Source: Paramoeba atlantica (lineage: Eukaryota; Discosea). From it: a stretch of 64,000 bases of DNA. The stretch is from contig CDRNVI010000004.1 of assembly GCA_977017575.1 (NCBI GenBank), forward strand, positions 372,001-436,000, read 5' to 3'. A model generated the notes under the pieces. The model was not told the origin of the DNA and did no database searches. It saw nothing but the letters and a program-made list of their open reading frames with translations. A program made the position numbers and the translations under genes. Positions 22,364-32,093 of the stretch are shown in pieces (within the stretch, counting starts at the first letter, position 1; each line of letters opens with the position of its first letter).

Positions 22364-25300
22364 ATGAAAAGCGATCAAAGTCTTCGATCTCGCGCAAGCC
22401 TAGACAAAAATCCACCTTCACCCCACATATTGACTAACACAAACGAAGGTAAGCTCAGCGAAGGCACTTTCACCGATGAAGAGCGTTCCCACCGACTCGG
22501 CAGTTGGGACCAGTTTGAGGGGAACAAACACTTGATCTCCACTGCAAGTACATACAACGAGCAACTTTATACCACGCCGATCCCCATGGATATTCCCGCG
22601 GAATGGATGGATCACGCACGCCAAATTGCACAGGAGAGGGAAACTCCAGACACGGGCCATACTGAGGCAGAAAACGAGGAAATGCAACACTGTGGGGTAA
22701 GACGGCAGAGCACAATTCATGAGAACGCACCTGCATCTCGGACCCCCGACAAAGCACTGAAGCTTAATGCCGTAGTACAGGACGTCTCTCCCCGTCTGCT
22801 ACACAACGTTTCTCCCTCGAAAGGACCCACGAAGACAGACACGAGGCATTCTAAACGAATACCGGCGACAGAGAAAAACGCTCCCTCACCTCTCCTAGCT
22901 GAGGCCAAGGACTCAGCCACCGAAGTTACACAAAACAGAGAAGAATTCCGAGAATGCCCGGCGATGGGATGCACTTGGCGGAGCCCGGCGCACGGGGTAT
23001 CGTGGCAAGCGTTTTATAACCACGTCGCCTGTCGCCACGGTAGCAGCATCCCTGCCGCCTGGTGGGCTACAGAAGGTAGATTCCTGTGTGCTGCATGCGG
23101 GCGCTCTTACGATGTCAATAAAAGGGAAACACACCCACAGTCCTGCAAGGGAAAGATGACAACCCCTCAAAGCCCATCACACATGTCACACCCAAGCGAC
23201 GAAAGCCACCCCCCCACAACTCAGATGCATCAACCCGAGCTTCCCTCGTTGGCCTCTATTTCTCAGACACAATTGAGCACTTGCAAAGACGTCCCCGCCC
23301 GATGCCGTCATCTTTGGGGAGAAATCTTAACAAAAACGGCCGAAAACGCAGTCAAGGAAAACTCCCCCGCCGCGTGGACGTTATTCGCTATGCTCCCGAA
23401 GTGTCTCCTACCAGCTCCGCACCGAGGAGGACGCAAGAATCACACAACATACGCATCATTCGTCGAAAAGTGCATGAACCGATGGCTGGCGCAAGATTAC
23501 GTACCCTTGTGGAATGATACAGTAAACAACGCCCTCAAAAAGCAATCCGCAACCCCTAACATAGTTCACGATGAGGAGGAAAAAGCTGCCATCCGGTCAG
23601 AATTGCTGGTTCGACAAGGCGAGTACTCAAGAGGAATGGCAGCACTCACGGCTGACCCAATGGCTCCTGACGACGAAGAAACGTATATCAAGCTTCAGAA
23701 CAAACACCCGTGCCGCCTTTCAGACAGCGACGCCATCGATTACACCCCCCCACCAACAGCGCCCTTACAGGTAGATGAAGCGACAGTCGCGAAAACCATC
23801 AAAAGCTTTCACCGAGGCTCCTCCGCCGGAACCATGGGCCTACGCCCAGAACACCTACAAGTGGCACTCCTAGCGCAGGTAGACAACACTACGAAACCTC
23901 TCAAAGCTATTACAAACCTCGTAAATCACCTTCTAGCCGGTAAAGCCCCTCTAGAGGTTCAACCGTATTTCGCCGGAGCCAGACTTTGCGCCTTAGAAAA
24001 GGGCGAAAACGACGTCCGACCCATAGCTGCGGGGGAAACTATTCGTCGATTGGTCAGCAAAACTGCGTGCAACGTAGTTAAAGCCAAGGCAAGCGGCATA
24101 TTCGCAGGGCTACAGTTCGGAGTGGCGACACCAGTCGGAGCTGAACGCATAATCCACACTTGTCGACAAGCCATGGCCATCCACACTGATAACCCTGACT
24201 TTGTTCTTTGCAAAGTAGACCTCAGAAACGCCTTTAACAACGTTAGCAGAACCGCCTTCCTGAAGCTTGTAAGCGAGCACTTCCCAGAATTATTCCCATG
24301 GGCAAGCTGGTGCTATACCACCACTAGTGCATTGACTTACCGAACCCACACGCTCCTATCGGACGAAGGTGTCCAACAAGGGGACCCCCTCGGACCTCTT
24401 TTCTTCTCCCTGGTCGCCCTGGAATTAGCAAACGAAATCAATCACCAGGCCGACTTGGACCTACAATTATGGTACCTTGACGACGGGGTTCTCATAGGCA
24501 AGGCCCAAGACACCAGAAATGCACTGGACACGATCGCCAGGGTAGGCCCTCGCTGGGGCTTGCACTTGAACATGTCGAAGTGTGAAATCATTACCTCCCC
24601 TGCCTCGGCTAACGTGACAAATTTGTTTCCCGACATACCGGACACCAAAATCAACGTACGTGGCGACTTTAGCGTTCTAGGAAGTCCGATTGGATCCCCA
24701 GAGTATTGCTCCGAATACCTGACAACGCACGCCATTGAACCAGAAGAAACGGCGTTAGAAGCTATAACTAGAATCAAAGACCCACAGGTTTCAATGGCGC
24801 TTATTCGGCAATGCGCCGGGTTCTGCAAAATGGTCCACGCTCTCCGCACGACCCCACCACAATCACTTACACTTTTATGCGAGCGTCTGGATGATTTTCT
24901 CATGCACGCGGTAGAGTCATGTTTATGCCCCTTGCCTCCCTCTGCACGGTCCCAAATTCAGCGCCTGAAAAAACACGGAGGATTCGGGTTACGGTCAGCA
25001 TCCTTTCACGCAACCTCAGCCTACGTTTCCTCGGTTGCTTTTGCAGCAGACATGGACTCTTGGGATCCATCCGAAGTAGAAGGCTTTCTATCATCTATTG
25101 ACGACATAAACGCGAAGGTTGGCACCAAGCTTCTCAACTCAAGTGGCCGTGTGTGCACTATCCCGCACCACAAATGCGAAGAATTTCCTCCGAGGCATCG
25201 CCCCGCAAAGCGCCCACGCCAGCCGGATACCCATGATCCTACTTCATCTGCGAATCCCCCTTCCCTTCCACACGATCGCCCCCCGTTGTCACCCGATGAT

Positions 25301-26236
25301 CTCCCCCCTACGTCATGCCCATTGTATGCAACGGAGGATTGCTTTGACGCGAAGCTGCCGGACTGGGCGAAAAAGGGTATCCCCCGCCAAAGGGACATAA
25401 GCCACGCGATTTCGGCTACGGAATTTTCGCGAGCTTATGAAAAGGCTGACGCCAGGACTCGCGCACGTTGGGTCTCCCAGAGCGGGAAAGGGGCCAATAG
25501 CTGGGCTTTCGTAACGCCATCCAAAGACACTGGTCACGCCTTCACCCCAACAGAATTCCGTACCTTGTCCCGCTGGTGGTTGGGGGTACCAGTCTACGGG
25601 GAAGAATCAAAATGCCCCAGGGAGAACTGCACGCTCCCCCTTGACATACACGGAGACCATGCTCTCACGTGTAAGCATGGGGAAGGTATCATCCGGCGAC
25701 ACCACTCGTTAGTCGATCAGTTTGCTGCCACCTGCAGCCAGGCCCACCTAGCACCCCAGCGCGAGAAAAGCCTCGGGAATAGGGGCCCAGGGGGTGCCTT
25801 GACCAGACCGGGGGACGTCTTCATGCCGAGCCTCTTCCTCGGAAAACCTATAGTGCTTGACTTCGCGGTCACTCACGCCCAGCAATCAAAATACACGGAC
25901 ACAGTCCGAAATGCTAGCTGGGTGGCCGCGGGGTCTTTCGCTGAGCACTACGCCTCCGACCAGAAAGCTCGACAGCGCCGTGAATCTGAGTCGGCGGGAA
26001 GCGACTTCACAGCAATGGTCGTAGAGAGCTACGGCTCTTGGAGCTCTAGTGCCTTAGCAGTACTTCGGAAAGTAGGAGAACGTCGGGCCAAAGCGTCCAA
26101 CGGCATTCTCAGTGACGGAGCAGCTACGCTACAGCTCGTCACAGACTTGAACATAACGCTGATGCGTCGCCAGGCACGTATGATGATATCAAGAATGCCG
26201 GTAGACGACCTTCCCACTCCGCTGATCGAGCAATAG
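22364..26236 (+). CDS. LINE-A ORF: RT with C-terminal restriction-like endonuclease
   Basis: Intact 1290-residue ORF from a true ATG. Order: low-complexity N-terminus; two Cys/His fingers (CPAMGC...HVACRH near 197-222 and CAACGRSYDV...H...C near 242-258); RT near 465-760 with SSAGTMGLRPEHL, RPIAAGETIRRLV, VDLRNAFNN (motif A), GVQQGDPLGPLFF (motif B) and WYLDDGVL (motif C); thumb; a C-terminal CCHC finger (CPRENC...HALTC, about 1085-1105); and an endonuclease core RPGDVFMP...IVLDFAVTH near 1149-1170. This is the plan of R2-superclade, REL-endonuclease LINEs (CRE, R2, NeSL and kin). It nicks target DNA and primes reverse transcription there. The exact clade is unresolved. The frame is unbroken, so this copy may be active. 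Confidence 0.9.
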   Translation: MKSDQSLRSRASLDKNPPSPHILTNTNEGKLSEGTFTDEERSHRLGSWDQFEGNKHLISTASTYNEQLYTTPIPMDIPAEWMDHARQIAQERETPDTGHTEAENEEMQHCGVRRQSTIHENAPASRTPDKALKLNAVVQDVSPRLLHNVSPSKGPTKTDTRHSKRIPATEKNAPSPLLAEAKDSATEVTQNREEFRECPAMGCTWRSPAHGVSWQAFYNHVACRHGSSIPAAWWATEGRFLCAACGRSYDVNKRETHPQSCKGKMTTPQSPSHMSHPSDESHPPTTQMHQPELPSLASISQTQLSTCKDVPARCRHLWGEILTKTAENAVKENSPAAWTLFAMLPKCLLPAPHRGGRKNHTTYASFVEKCMNRWLAQDYVPLWNDTVNNALKKQSATPNIVHDEEEKAAIRSELLVRQGEYSRGMAALTADPMAPDDEETYIKLQNKHPCRLSDSDAIDYTPPPTAPLQVDEATVAKTIKSFHRGSSAGTMGLRPEHLQVALLAQVDNTTKPLKAITNLVNHLLAGKAPLEVQPYFAGARLCALEKGENDVRPIAAGETIRRLVSKTACNVVKAKASGIFAGLQFGVATPVGAERIIHTCRQAMAIHTDNPDFVLCKVDLRNAFNNVSRTAFLKLVSEHFPELFPWASWCYTTTSALTYRTHTLLSDEGVQQGDPLGPLFFSLVALELANEINHQADLDLQLWYLDDGVLIGKAQDTRNALDTIARVGPRWGLHLNMSKCEIITSPASANVTNLFPDIPDTKINVRGDFSVLGSPIGSPEYCSEYLTTHAIEPEETALEAITRIKDPQVSMALIRQCAGFCKMVHALRTTPPQSLTLLCERLDDFLMHAVESCLCPLPPSARSQIQRLKKHGGFGLRSASFHATSAYVSSVAFAADMDSWDPSEVEGFLSSIDDINAKVGTKLLNSSGRVCTIPHHKCEEFPPRHRPAKRPRQPDTHDPTSSANPPSLPHDRPPLSPDDLPPTSCPLYATEDCFDAKLPDWAKKGIPRQRDISHAISATEFSRAYEKADARTRARWVSQSGKGANSWAFVTPSKDTGHAFTPTEFRTLSRWWLGVPVYGEESKCPRENCTLPLDIHGDHALTCKHGEGIIRRHHSLVDQFAATCSQAHLAPQREKSLGNRGPGGALTRPGDVFMPSLFLGKPIVLDFAVTHAQQSKYTDTVRNASWVAAGSFAEHYASDQKARQRRESESAGSDFTAMVVESYGSWSSSALAVLRKVGERRAKASNGILSDGAATLQLVTDLNITLMRRQARMMISRMPVDDLPTPLIEQ

Positions 26237-26770
26237 CTTGGTAACGGAGTAAGTAGCCCTCGTGGGATAATCGTTTCCTAACCACACCGTTGTCGGCACA
26301 GGCCCACGTTAGCGCCCTCGGAAACAACTGATCTGGAAGCTGGTCGAGTCGACAGAGTCTATGCTCACGCCTAGCTCGCCGAGGGCTAGGTACCCCAAGT
26401 GAGGTAGTACACGGGTAGTGAATCTCCTCCCCGTCGACCAGCTTCCTGTTTCGCGACCGTGTCGCTGTCGACACAGGCCCGCGCCTGCGCCCTCCCATAT
26501 AACAAGGGAAGGGTCCACAAGTCAGGCCGTGGTGAGGTCGAAAGACCCGGTCCGGAACGCGCGGATGGATTGGGCGTGGATTGCTTCCTTTTTTATTATT
26601 ATTGTTATCAGAATCATAAATAACTTAAGGCAGGTTGAATTACTAGTTTTGGGCTACAACATGTGAAATTGCTAATTTGATTGCTTGTTTACAAATCATA
26701 TACCCCCCCCAATGGACCTTCATGGTTCATGTATTGGGTAATATAGAGGCAAAAAAAAAAAAAAAAAAAA
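26237..26770 (+). other. LINE-A 3'UTR and poly(A)
   Basis: Stop codon to A-run. It has two related stem blocks (around 26280-26320 and 26450-26490), the CTCACGCCTAG...CTAGG...CCCCAAGTGAG fold near 26363-26402, and GGTC-GAAA-GACC near 26535. The segment 26335-26570 is conserved with 20800-21035, and its end with 27899-28071. Confidence 0.7.
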
Positions 26771-27207
26771 GAGAGCGGACGGGGTCCTGGGGTTTGGAGG
26801 TTGTCCCTATAATTTTGGAAGGTTATGGATGTTAATCGGTTGACAAACTTTATCCTCACGCCTTGGTTTTCGAAAAAAACAAGGTTCCCCAATGTGAGAT
26901 AAAGGTGAGTAAAGTTTTCTTTACTCTGCGATTAGCGCCTTAATGTTTTTAACCGCGTCATTGTTGACACGGCCGTACACCACGCCTAGTTGCTCCACAC
27001 TTCTAGGCCCCAAGTTGGTATATGGGCAGAGGTTGAAAGCGTAACCTGTGTAGCTCGTGTGAGCTTGTAAAGGGCGTGGTAATGGACTGGTCATCTATTG
27101 CTATCGTTATCCTTTTGTGAGCTCTGCATATTTTGATATTTTCTATCTATTAATATTTGACTACGTGATTGGGCATTTTGCGTTCATTGTGACGTGTGTG
27201 TGGGCAG
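26771..27207 (+). other. YR2-family 3' untranslated region with LINE-A-like RNA fold
   Basis: Almost identical to 53371-53808. It carries CTCACGCCTTGG...CCAAGG-type and CCCCAATGTGAG pairings, then ACCGCGTC...GACACGG, CACGCCTAG...CTAGGCCCCAAG and GAGGTTGAAAG, in the same order as the LINE-A 3'UTR elements but with diverged loops. No coding potential. Confidence 0.6.
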
Positions 27208-27845
27208 GTTGGCCGAGGGTTCCGGTGGGGGGGAACCCCGTTAACAGAGTGACATTGATTGTGTTGTTTTATGCAGGCTTGTTTCTTTTCCATCTTTGTG
27301 CGTGTGAAATGAATGAATGATATGTTGTGTCATTTTGAATTACGATTGAGCTATTCATAGTTGTTCATTTATTCATATATGTTATCAGTGTATATGTTTC
27401 CAGGGAGCCCCTCGGCGTGGATTTCTAATAGTTCACGTTTTGAAATTTAGCCGAGGGGCGGCTATATATTTGCCTGCTGGCCCTTCGGGGCACATAATTT
27501 TCTCAAATTATGATGTAGTATTCTCTAATTGCATGGAGGGGGGTGTTTACTCGTTTGTTATATTCTTGTTAGGTTGTTATTTTGTTACGTTTAAAGTTTT
27601 GTGCCCACCCACCGAGCCCCCAGCCATTTGGCCGAGGGTTCCGGTGGGGGGGAACCCCGTTAACAGAGTGACATTGATTGTGTTGTTTTATGCAGGCTTG
27701 TTTCTTTTCCATCTTTGTGCGTGTGAAATGAATGAATGATATGTTGTGTCATTTTGAATTACGATTGAGCTATTCATAGTTGTTCATTTATTCATATATG
27801 TTATCAGTGTATATGTTTCCAGGGAGCCCCTCGGCGTGGATTTCT
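27208..27845 (+). repeat. YR2' split direct repeats B1-A2-B2
   Basis: B1 27208-27426 and B2 27627-27845 are 219-bp direct repeats (GGCCGAGGGTTCCGGTGGG to GGCGTGGATTTCT). The A2 repeat starts at 27427 with AATAGTTCACG and matches YR2 A1 (39251 onward), including the hairpin TGGCCCTTCGGGGCACA at 27478-27494. Confidence 0.88.
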
Positions 27846-27898
27846 TATCAAAAAAAAGATATTTTATTCAAGGAAAAAAAAAAAAAAAAAAAAAAAAA
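27846..27898 (+). other. Short segment ending in an A-run
   Basis: 28 bp of AT-rich sequence followed by about 25 A. One of several short A-tailed segments in this window; no identity recognised. Confidence 0.4.
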
Positions 27899-28086
27899 GT
27901 CAGGCCGTGGAGAGGTCGAAAGACCCGGTCCGGAACGCGCGAATGGATTGGGCATAGATTGCTTGTTTTTATTGTTATTGTTTTTATTGTTCTTATACTT
28001 ACGGGAGATCGAATTGCTAGTTTTGGGCTCCAAAATATGAAATTGCTAATTTGATTGCTTGTTTTAAAATCAAAAAAAAAAAAAAA
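27899..28086 (+). mobile_element. LINE-A 3' end, severely truncated
   Basis: About 170 bp of the LINE-A 3'UTR (from GTCAGGCCGTGGAGAGGTCG, matching 20990 and 26519 onward) plus poly(A) at 28072-28086. It keeps the GNRA-type hairpin. Dead-on-arrival 3' fragment. Confidence 0.85.
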
Positions 28087-28487
28087 GCCACGAATCAAAT
28101 TCATCGAGCCCAAGGAATTACCAAGAAACTGGGCAGATCACGGTATGAACGACGACGTCGAGCCTCGAAAACCCCATCCTCGAAACACGATCAAGATTAA
28201 AACAACAACTTTTCGAATGGAGACATCCTCAGCGAAGTCAAAAGAGGTACCGTTGGAAATGGAGTTCGATCAAGATTTAACAAGTGATACGGAAGTCGAA
28301 TCCAAGGCCACCGACGAGGAGATGCGCGATCAAATGTCTATGGACGGCGGGGACGAAAAAGAACACCAAGAAGAGATAAACTCACACTCCAAAGCTCCAG
28401 ATCACGTTTACAACATCATTTTGAAGTGGGGCAAGGGCACCGAATGCGTAATCGAATGGGGTTTTCGACAAAAAACTGATTTTGAAA
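28087..28487 (+). pseudogene. LINE-C fragment (C4), N-terminal domain
   Basis: Translates as the N-terminal part of a CRE-like LINE: KELPRNWADHGMND, KAPDHVYNIILKWGKGTE and CVIEWGFRQ, closely matching LINE-C3 (KDWADHG, APDHVHNMVAKWGKGTE, CVIEWGFRQD at about 41890-42220). It breaks off at both ends and has no RT. Confidence 0.8.
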
Positions 28488-28960
28488 AACAACTGTTCAA
28501 AGGGCACAGTTGTCCAATCCAATCCAATCCAAAAGACCGACATATGTCGGTTAGAATGTTAAATGTTTTCCCCCCGAACTTATACTCCCTCGCCTTCCAG
28601 TTCAGAGTTTAGTAGTGCCTACTATTTTACTTTCACACAATACTTTTCCTTATCTTCCTGAACTCTTCCTCAGGGTATTCCGAACCTGCTGGTGGAAGCA
28701 CGTCTTCCGCCCAACTCTTACTATGAAGGCGCCCTCTTCCCACCAGTTTTCGCAATCTTCCCGCACAGCTTGACTTTAGCCTCGGCGCCGCGCTTGGGTG
28801 CTGGATTGGTTTTCGTCTTTCCCTTTTCCAAGGTTCTATGTTTTATCAGCTTTTCCAAGGATTTGTCGATTTGTGATGCGTTGGAATCATTGTTGGCTTG
28901 TTGACTTTTTTTTCTTTTCTAAGTTCTAAAACCACTATGTCTGAGCGGGGCGCCGGCCCC
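28488..28960. other. Unassigned spacer
   Basis: About 470 bp with no recognisable gene. It contains three CCAAT-like repeats near 28514-28530, a perfect 16-bp palindrome ACCGACATATGTCGGT near 28537-28552, and pyrimidine-rich stretches. Confidence 0.5.
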
Positions 28961-29701
28961 ATATCGTTGGCGACAGGCGCGGAGGAAACGTCGGAGATGT
29001 CAACACTTCTTCGCGGACCGAATTGGGTGCCTGGAATCTTGAGCCTTGAAAATCCTCTTCTGCTCGGTTTTGGGTGTCCGCTCGGACTGCGGATATCGTT
29101 GGCGAGAGGCGCGGAGGAAACGGCGGCGATGTCAACACTTCTTCGCGGACCGAATTGGGTGCCTGGAATCTTGAGCCTTGAAAATCCTCTTCTGCTCGGT
29201 TTTGGGTGTCCGCTCGGACTGCGGATATCGTTGGCGAGAGGCGCGGAGGAAACGGCGGCGATGTCAACACTTCTTCGCGGACCGAATTGGGTGCCTGGAA
29301 TCTTGAGCCTTGAAAATCCTCTTCTGCTCGGTTTTGGGTGTCCGCTCGGACTGCGGATATCGTTGGCGAGAGGCGCGGAGGAAACGGCGGCGATGTCAAC
29401 ACTTCTTCGCGGACCGAATTGGGTGCCTGGAATCTTGAGCCTTGAAAATCCTCTTCTGCTCGGTTTTGGGTGTCCGCTCGGACTGCGGATATCGTTGGCG
29501 AGAGACGCGGAGGAAACGGCGGCGATGTCAACACTTCTTCGCGGACCGAATTGGGTGCCTGGAATCTTGAGCCTTGAAAATCCTCTTCTGCTCGGTTTTG
29601 GGTGTCCGCTCGGACTGCGGATATCGTTGGCGAGAGGCGCGGAGGAAACGGCGGCGATGTCAACACTTCTTCGCGGACCGAATTGGGTGCCTGGAATCTT
29701 G
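28961..29701. repeat. 132-bp minisatellite, left part
   Basis: Units start at 28961, 29093, 29225, 29357, 29489 and 29621. The period is 132 bp (44 codons), so a frame stays open on both strands. The first unit is the most diverged; the rest differ by single bases. The array is interrupted at 29702 by DT1 and resumes at 31102. The peptide has no recognised domain. Confidence 0.95.
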
Positions 29702-30069
29702 GGCTAGGGGGGACCTTCGATGAGTACTCATCGTAAGTTGTAGACTTTCGATGAGTCTCACGGAAAGTTGTAGACTTTCGATGAGTACTCATCGAAGGTG
29801 TTTTTGACTTTTTCACTTTTTCATATTTTACTAAATTTTTGCGAAGGCCGAACTGTGAGCGTAGTCCTGGGACATAATAATATTTTTTGGCGACCCGTGC
29901 GCTCCAGCGCGCGGGTCGCGCACTGAGAACCTGTGTCTACCCCTTCCGCAGGATTGTCCAGAGGCAAGGCCCAACTGTGAGCGTAGCCCACTTCTGGAGG
30001 CAAAAGCCCCCGTTTGCAAGCAAGGCCCAACTGTGAGCGTAGCCCACTTCTGGAGGCAAATGAATGAAA

Positions 30070-30389
30070 AAAGGCCTTGCGTGCTATAACGTAAATATTA
30101 AATACTAGTAGTACGAAGTGAAGGGGCTCAGACGCCCACACCCCGCAGCCGAGGCTCGGTGTTGGTGGGTGGGCCTCGAAACTCGTAGTACAGCTACAAA
30201 AAGAAAATAAAGTCTACTAAATATGTTGATGTTTGAAAGCCATAAACTGAAGAATATGAGAAAGAAGAAACTTATAATACATGTGCCCCGAAGGGCCATA
30301 TCATAAGTTAATATATTTATGTGCCCCGAAGGGCCAGGTTATTAAACGTAAATAGCCCTCTCCTAAATTTCATCTCGTAAACTATTAGA
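30070..30389 (-). mobile_element. YR-type terminal-repeat fragment inside DT1
   Basis: Virus-like fossil fragment, broken (no coding part). On the minus strand it starts TAATAGTTTACGAG at about 30389, like A repeats of YR1-YR3, carries the hairpin TGGCCCTTCGGGGCACA twice (30320-30336 and 30282-30298) and a B-like CCCACC...GGTGTGGG stem. Likely a solo remnant of a fourth YR family. Confidence 0.65.
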
Positions 30390-30456
30390 GCTACTCCTGA
30401 TTCTTTTGCTTTGGAGCGTGTGAACACTCCCATGAACGGTAAAGAAAGTAAATAAT

Positions 30457-30495
30457 CAACAAGGTACAGAAACTGTATCTTTATCGTTAAAGATT
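30457..30495 (-). other. Spliced-leader exon, full 39 nt
   Basis: Complete SL exon on the minus strand, ending ACAGTTTCTGTACCTTGTTG, followed by ATTATTTACTTTC and an ATG 23 nt after the exon (MGVFTRSKAK, as in the DT2 copy). Identical to 31563-31601. The sequence upstream of the exon is shared with DT2. Confidence 0.85.
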
Positions 30496-30635
30496 ATTGT
30501 ACGTGTGCTTCTCTCTAGATTCGTGGGAAGCAATTTGCGAAGCCCAACTACCTTGATAACAAATTTTAGTACCCATTCGTGGGAAGCAATTGGCGATGCC
30601 CAACTACCTTGATAACAAATTTTAGTACCCATTTT

Positions 30636-30708
30636 GGCCGCGCGGGGGCCCCCGCGTGAGCGGGGGTGCGCGCGGCCGCGAAACGGCGAGGGCCCGCGTG
30701 AGCGGGCC
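30636..30708 (-). other. GC-rich double hairpin in DT1
   Basis: An extended stem (30636-30677: outer GGCCGCGCG/CGCGCGGCC, inner CCCCCGC-TCAC-GCGGGGG) next to GGCCCGC-TCAC-GCGGGCC (30691-30708). Present at the same place in DT2 (47680-47752) and DT3 (49772-49844). Confidence 0.7.
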
Positions 30709-31101
30709 TGAGCCGTACCCCGCCTAGGATTCCCCTGTGCGTCGTTAGTGGGAAGCAATTTGCGAAGCTCACTGAATTTCGTAGTTTTCGCTACGCAGGC
30801 GTTGTCAACTTATAGTGAAGTGTTATATAGTGAAGTGTAGGATACTGAACGCACGGAAAATGAAAATCAAAAAAAATTCTTGGGTATTCCACAAAAGTCC
30901 TTGACTTATGCAAAAGTCCTTGACTTCCACCGTAAATTTCCGTTCGTTGAGTACGCAACGAACGTACGCCCAACCCAAAATCTCTATTAGAGTCGCTCAA
31001 AAACGCTTCGATGAGTACTCATCGAAAGTTGTATACTTTCGATGAGACTCACGGAAAGTTGTAGACTTTCGATGAGTACTCATCGAAGGTCCCCCCTACC
31101 C

Positions 31102-31409
31102 GAATCTTGAGCCTTGAAAATCCTCTTCTGCTCGGTTTTGGGTGTCCGCTCGGACTGCGGATATCGTTGGCGAGAGGCGCGGAGGAAACGGCGGCGATGT
31201 CAACACTTCTTCGCGGACCGAATTGGGTGCCTGGAATCTTGAGCCTTGAAAATCCTCTTCTGCTCGGTTTTGGGTGTCCGCTCGGACTGCGGATATCGTT
31301 GGCGAGAGGCGCGGAGGAAACGGCGGCGATGTCAACACTTCTTCGCGGACCGAATTGGGTGCCTGGAATCTTGAGCCTTGAAAATCCTCTTCTGCTCGGT
31401 TTTGGGTGT
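31102..31409. repeat. 132-bp minisatellite, right part
   Basis: Continuation of 28961-29701. The unit cut by DT1 is completed here, then further units start at 31161 and 31293. The whole array is about 7.9 units and ends at 31409 against a LINE-C fragment. Confidence 0.95.
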
Positions 31410-31561
31410 CAAAGCTGAAAGAGCTCCACCCGACAGGTCCATCACCTCAGTTTCTAGAAGGCGATTTTCCGCGAACAGCTATTGTTGATCCGTCTGAACT
31501 GCGCCTTGCAACGGAGAAACTGTCGAAGGGAGCTTCAAAAAAAAAAAAAAAAAAAAAAAAA
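31410..31561 (+). pseudogene. LINE-C fragment polyadenylated within its coding region
   Basis: 42 codons matching the pre-RT region of LINE-C3 (KELHPTGPS, EGDFPRTAIVDPSELRLA, EKLSKGAS; compare 42850-42990) followed directly by about 25 A. The A-run falls inside the coding sequence, so the copied RNA had been polyadenylated early or primed internally. Confidence 0.8.
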
Positions 31562-31562
31562 G

Positions 31563-31601
31563 AATCTTTAACGATAAAGATACAGTTTCTGTACCTTGTT
31601 G
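31563..31601 (+). other. Spliced-leader exon, full 39 nt
   Basis: Complete exon directly after the LINE-C A-run, then AATTATTTCC, a long pyrimidine tract and CCAG just before an ATG at 31641. It marks the 5' end of the retrotranscript at 31563-32228. Confidence 0.88.
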
Positions 31602-31640
31602 AATTATTTCCTTTTTCTTCCCTACACCATCTTCCAGACC

Positions 31641-32093
31641 ATGGGAGGGCACCCCCCTCAAATACACACTTTCTTGTCGGCATCCCCCCTCCCTCTCTCG
31701 TCCCATCATCCCCCTGCGCCGTATCCCCCCACCTCGACCTTCCGTGTAAGCGCGCTTGTCGTTCTGTTGTTTTCCTCTCTTGCGTCCCCCACCCCCGTGC
31801 CAGCAACCCAAAGTATTGTATACTTGCTCACGGGGTGGGGGCAGAGGTCCAGACCGATGGGCTCGGGCGCCGTTTCTCCTTGTCCCCGCGTCCGTCCCGC
31901 CATGTCCCTCTTCCCGCTTTTTGCCCTCGGCGTGACGGCGGCTATGCGTTTCGTCTCCTTCAAGCCTCCCACCCTCGTACAGCAACTCAAAGTATCTTAT
32001 ACTGCTAACGGGGTGGGAGCGGAGGTCCTGGACCACATGGGCCACAGTGCGGGCGAGCCGGTCAGTAGGGACGCGTCAGTCGGTAGGGCGTAA
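31641..32093 (+). CDS. Unknown 150-residue protein of an SL-headed retrotranscript
   Basis: First ATG after the SL exon, 150 codons, open. The N-terminus is Pro/Ser/His-rich; two hydrophobic stretches (VSALVVLLFSSLA near 40-52 and SLFPLFALGVTAAM near 92-105) could be membrane segments. A 60-bp sequence occurs twice in diverged form (about 31801-31860 and 31981-32040). The transcript runs to an A8 tract at 32225. I do not recognise a family; it may be a retrocopied host mRNA or noncoding RNA with a chance frame. Confidence 0.4.
   Translation: MGGHPPQIHTFLSASPLPLSSHHPPAPYPPTSTFRVSALVVLLFSSLASPTPVPATQSIVYLLTGWGQRSRPMGSGAVSPCPRVRPAMSLFPLFALGVTAAMRFVSFKPPTLVQQLKVSYTANGVGAEVLDHMGHSAGEPVSRDASVGRA

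Larger units (their letters stand above)
21874..26770 (+). mobile_element. LINE-A, full-length, inserted in YR2'
   Basis: Inserted in the A-rich tail of YR2' with a duplicated (A)nGAG (21871-21873 and 26771-26773). It begins with an extra 344-bp LINE-A piece (21890-22233) repeating 20349-20692, then a short duplicated TTTCCAGGGTTCAAAAAG tract, a truncated SL exon, a 5'UTR, the intact 1290-codon ORF, a structured 3'UTR and poly(A) at 26753-26770. Confidence 0.82.
21316..27845 (+). mobile_element. YR2' : partial YR2-family retrotransposon split by LINE-A
   Basis: Virus-like fossil, broken. 21316-21873 matches the RNase H end and A-rich tail of YR2 (52747-53370) almost exactly. After the LINE-A insertion (21874-26770) it continues at 26771 with the YR2 3' untranslated region, then B1 (27208-27426), A2 (27427-about 27600) and B2 (to 27845). 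The 5' half is absent. B1-A2-B2 confirms the split-direct-repeat plan for YR2. Close identity to YR2 indicates a young pair; breaks are one large insertion plus loss of the 5' part. Confidence 0.8.
29702..31101. mobile_element. DT1: non-autonomous DNA transposon, 8-bp TSD
   Basis: 1,400 bp flanked by GAATCTTG on both sides (29694-29701, 31102-31109), inserted in the 132-bp minisatellite. Termini are inverted: GG[CG]TAGGGGGG followed by ACCTTCGATGAG. Next to each terminus are self-complementary blocks TTCGATGAGTACTCATCGAA. The interior is in reverse orientation to DT2 and DT3 and holds an SL exon, a LINE-C-like 5' coding start, a YR terminal fragment, GC-rich hairpins and repeats of CGCTCACAGTTGGGCCTT. 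No transposase is visible. An 8-bp TSD is seen in hAT, P and Merlin families; the GG start fits Merlin loosely. Confidence 0.85.

Noticed and set aside
28537-28552. 16-bp palindrome as a regulatory site
   Set aside because: A single copy with no supporting context; recorded only as a sequence feature.
28898-29816. Long plus- and minus-strand ORFs of about 270 and 293 codons as genes
   Set aside because: Both are products of the 132-bp repeat having a length divisible by three, with no start context or domain.
31563-31601. An SL RNA gene
   Set aside because: The exon is followed by AATTATTT and not by a GT donor with an snRNA-like intron and T-run; the same holds for every copy here.
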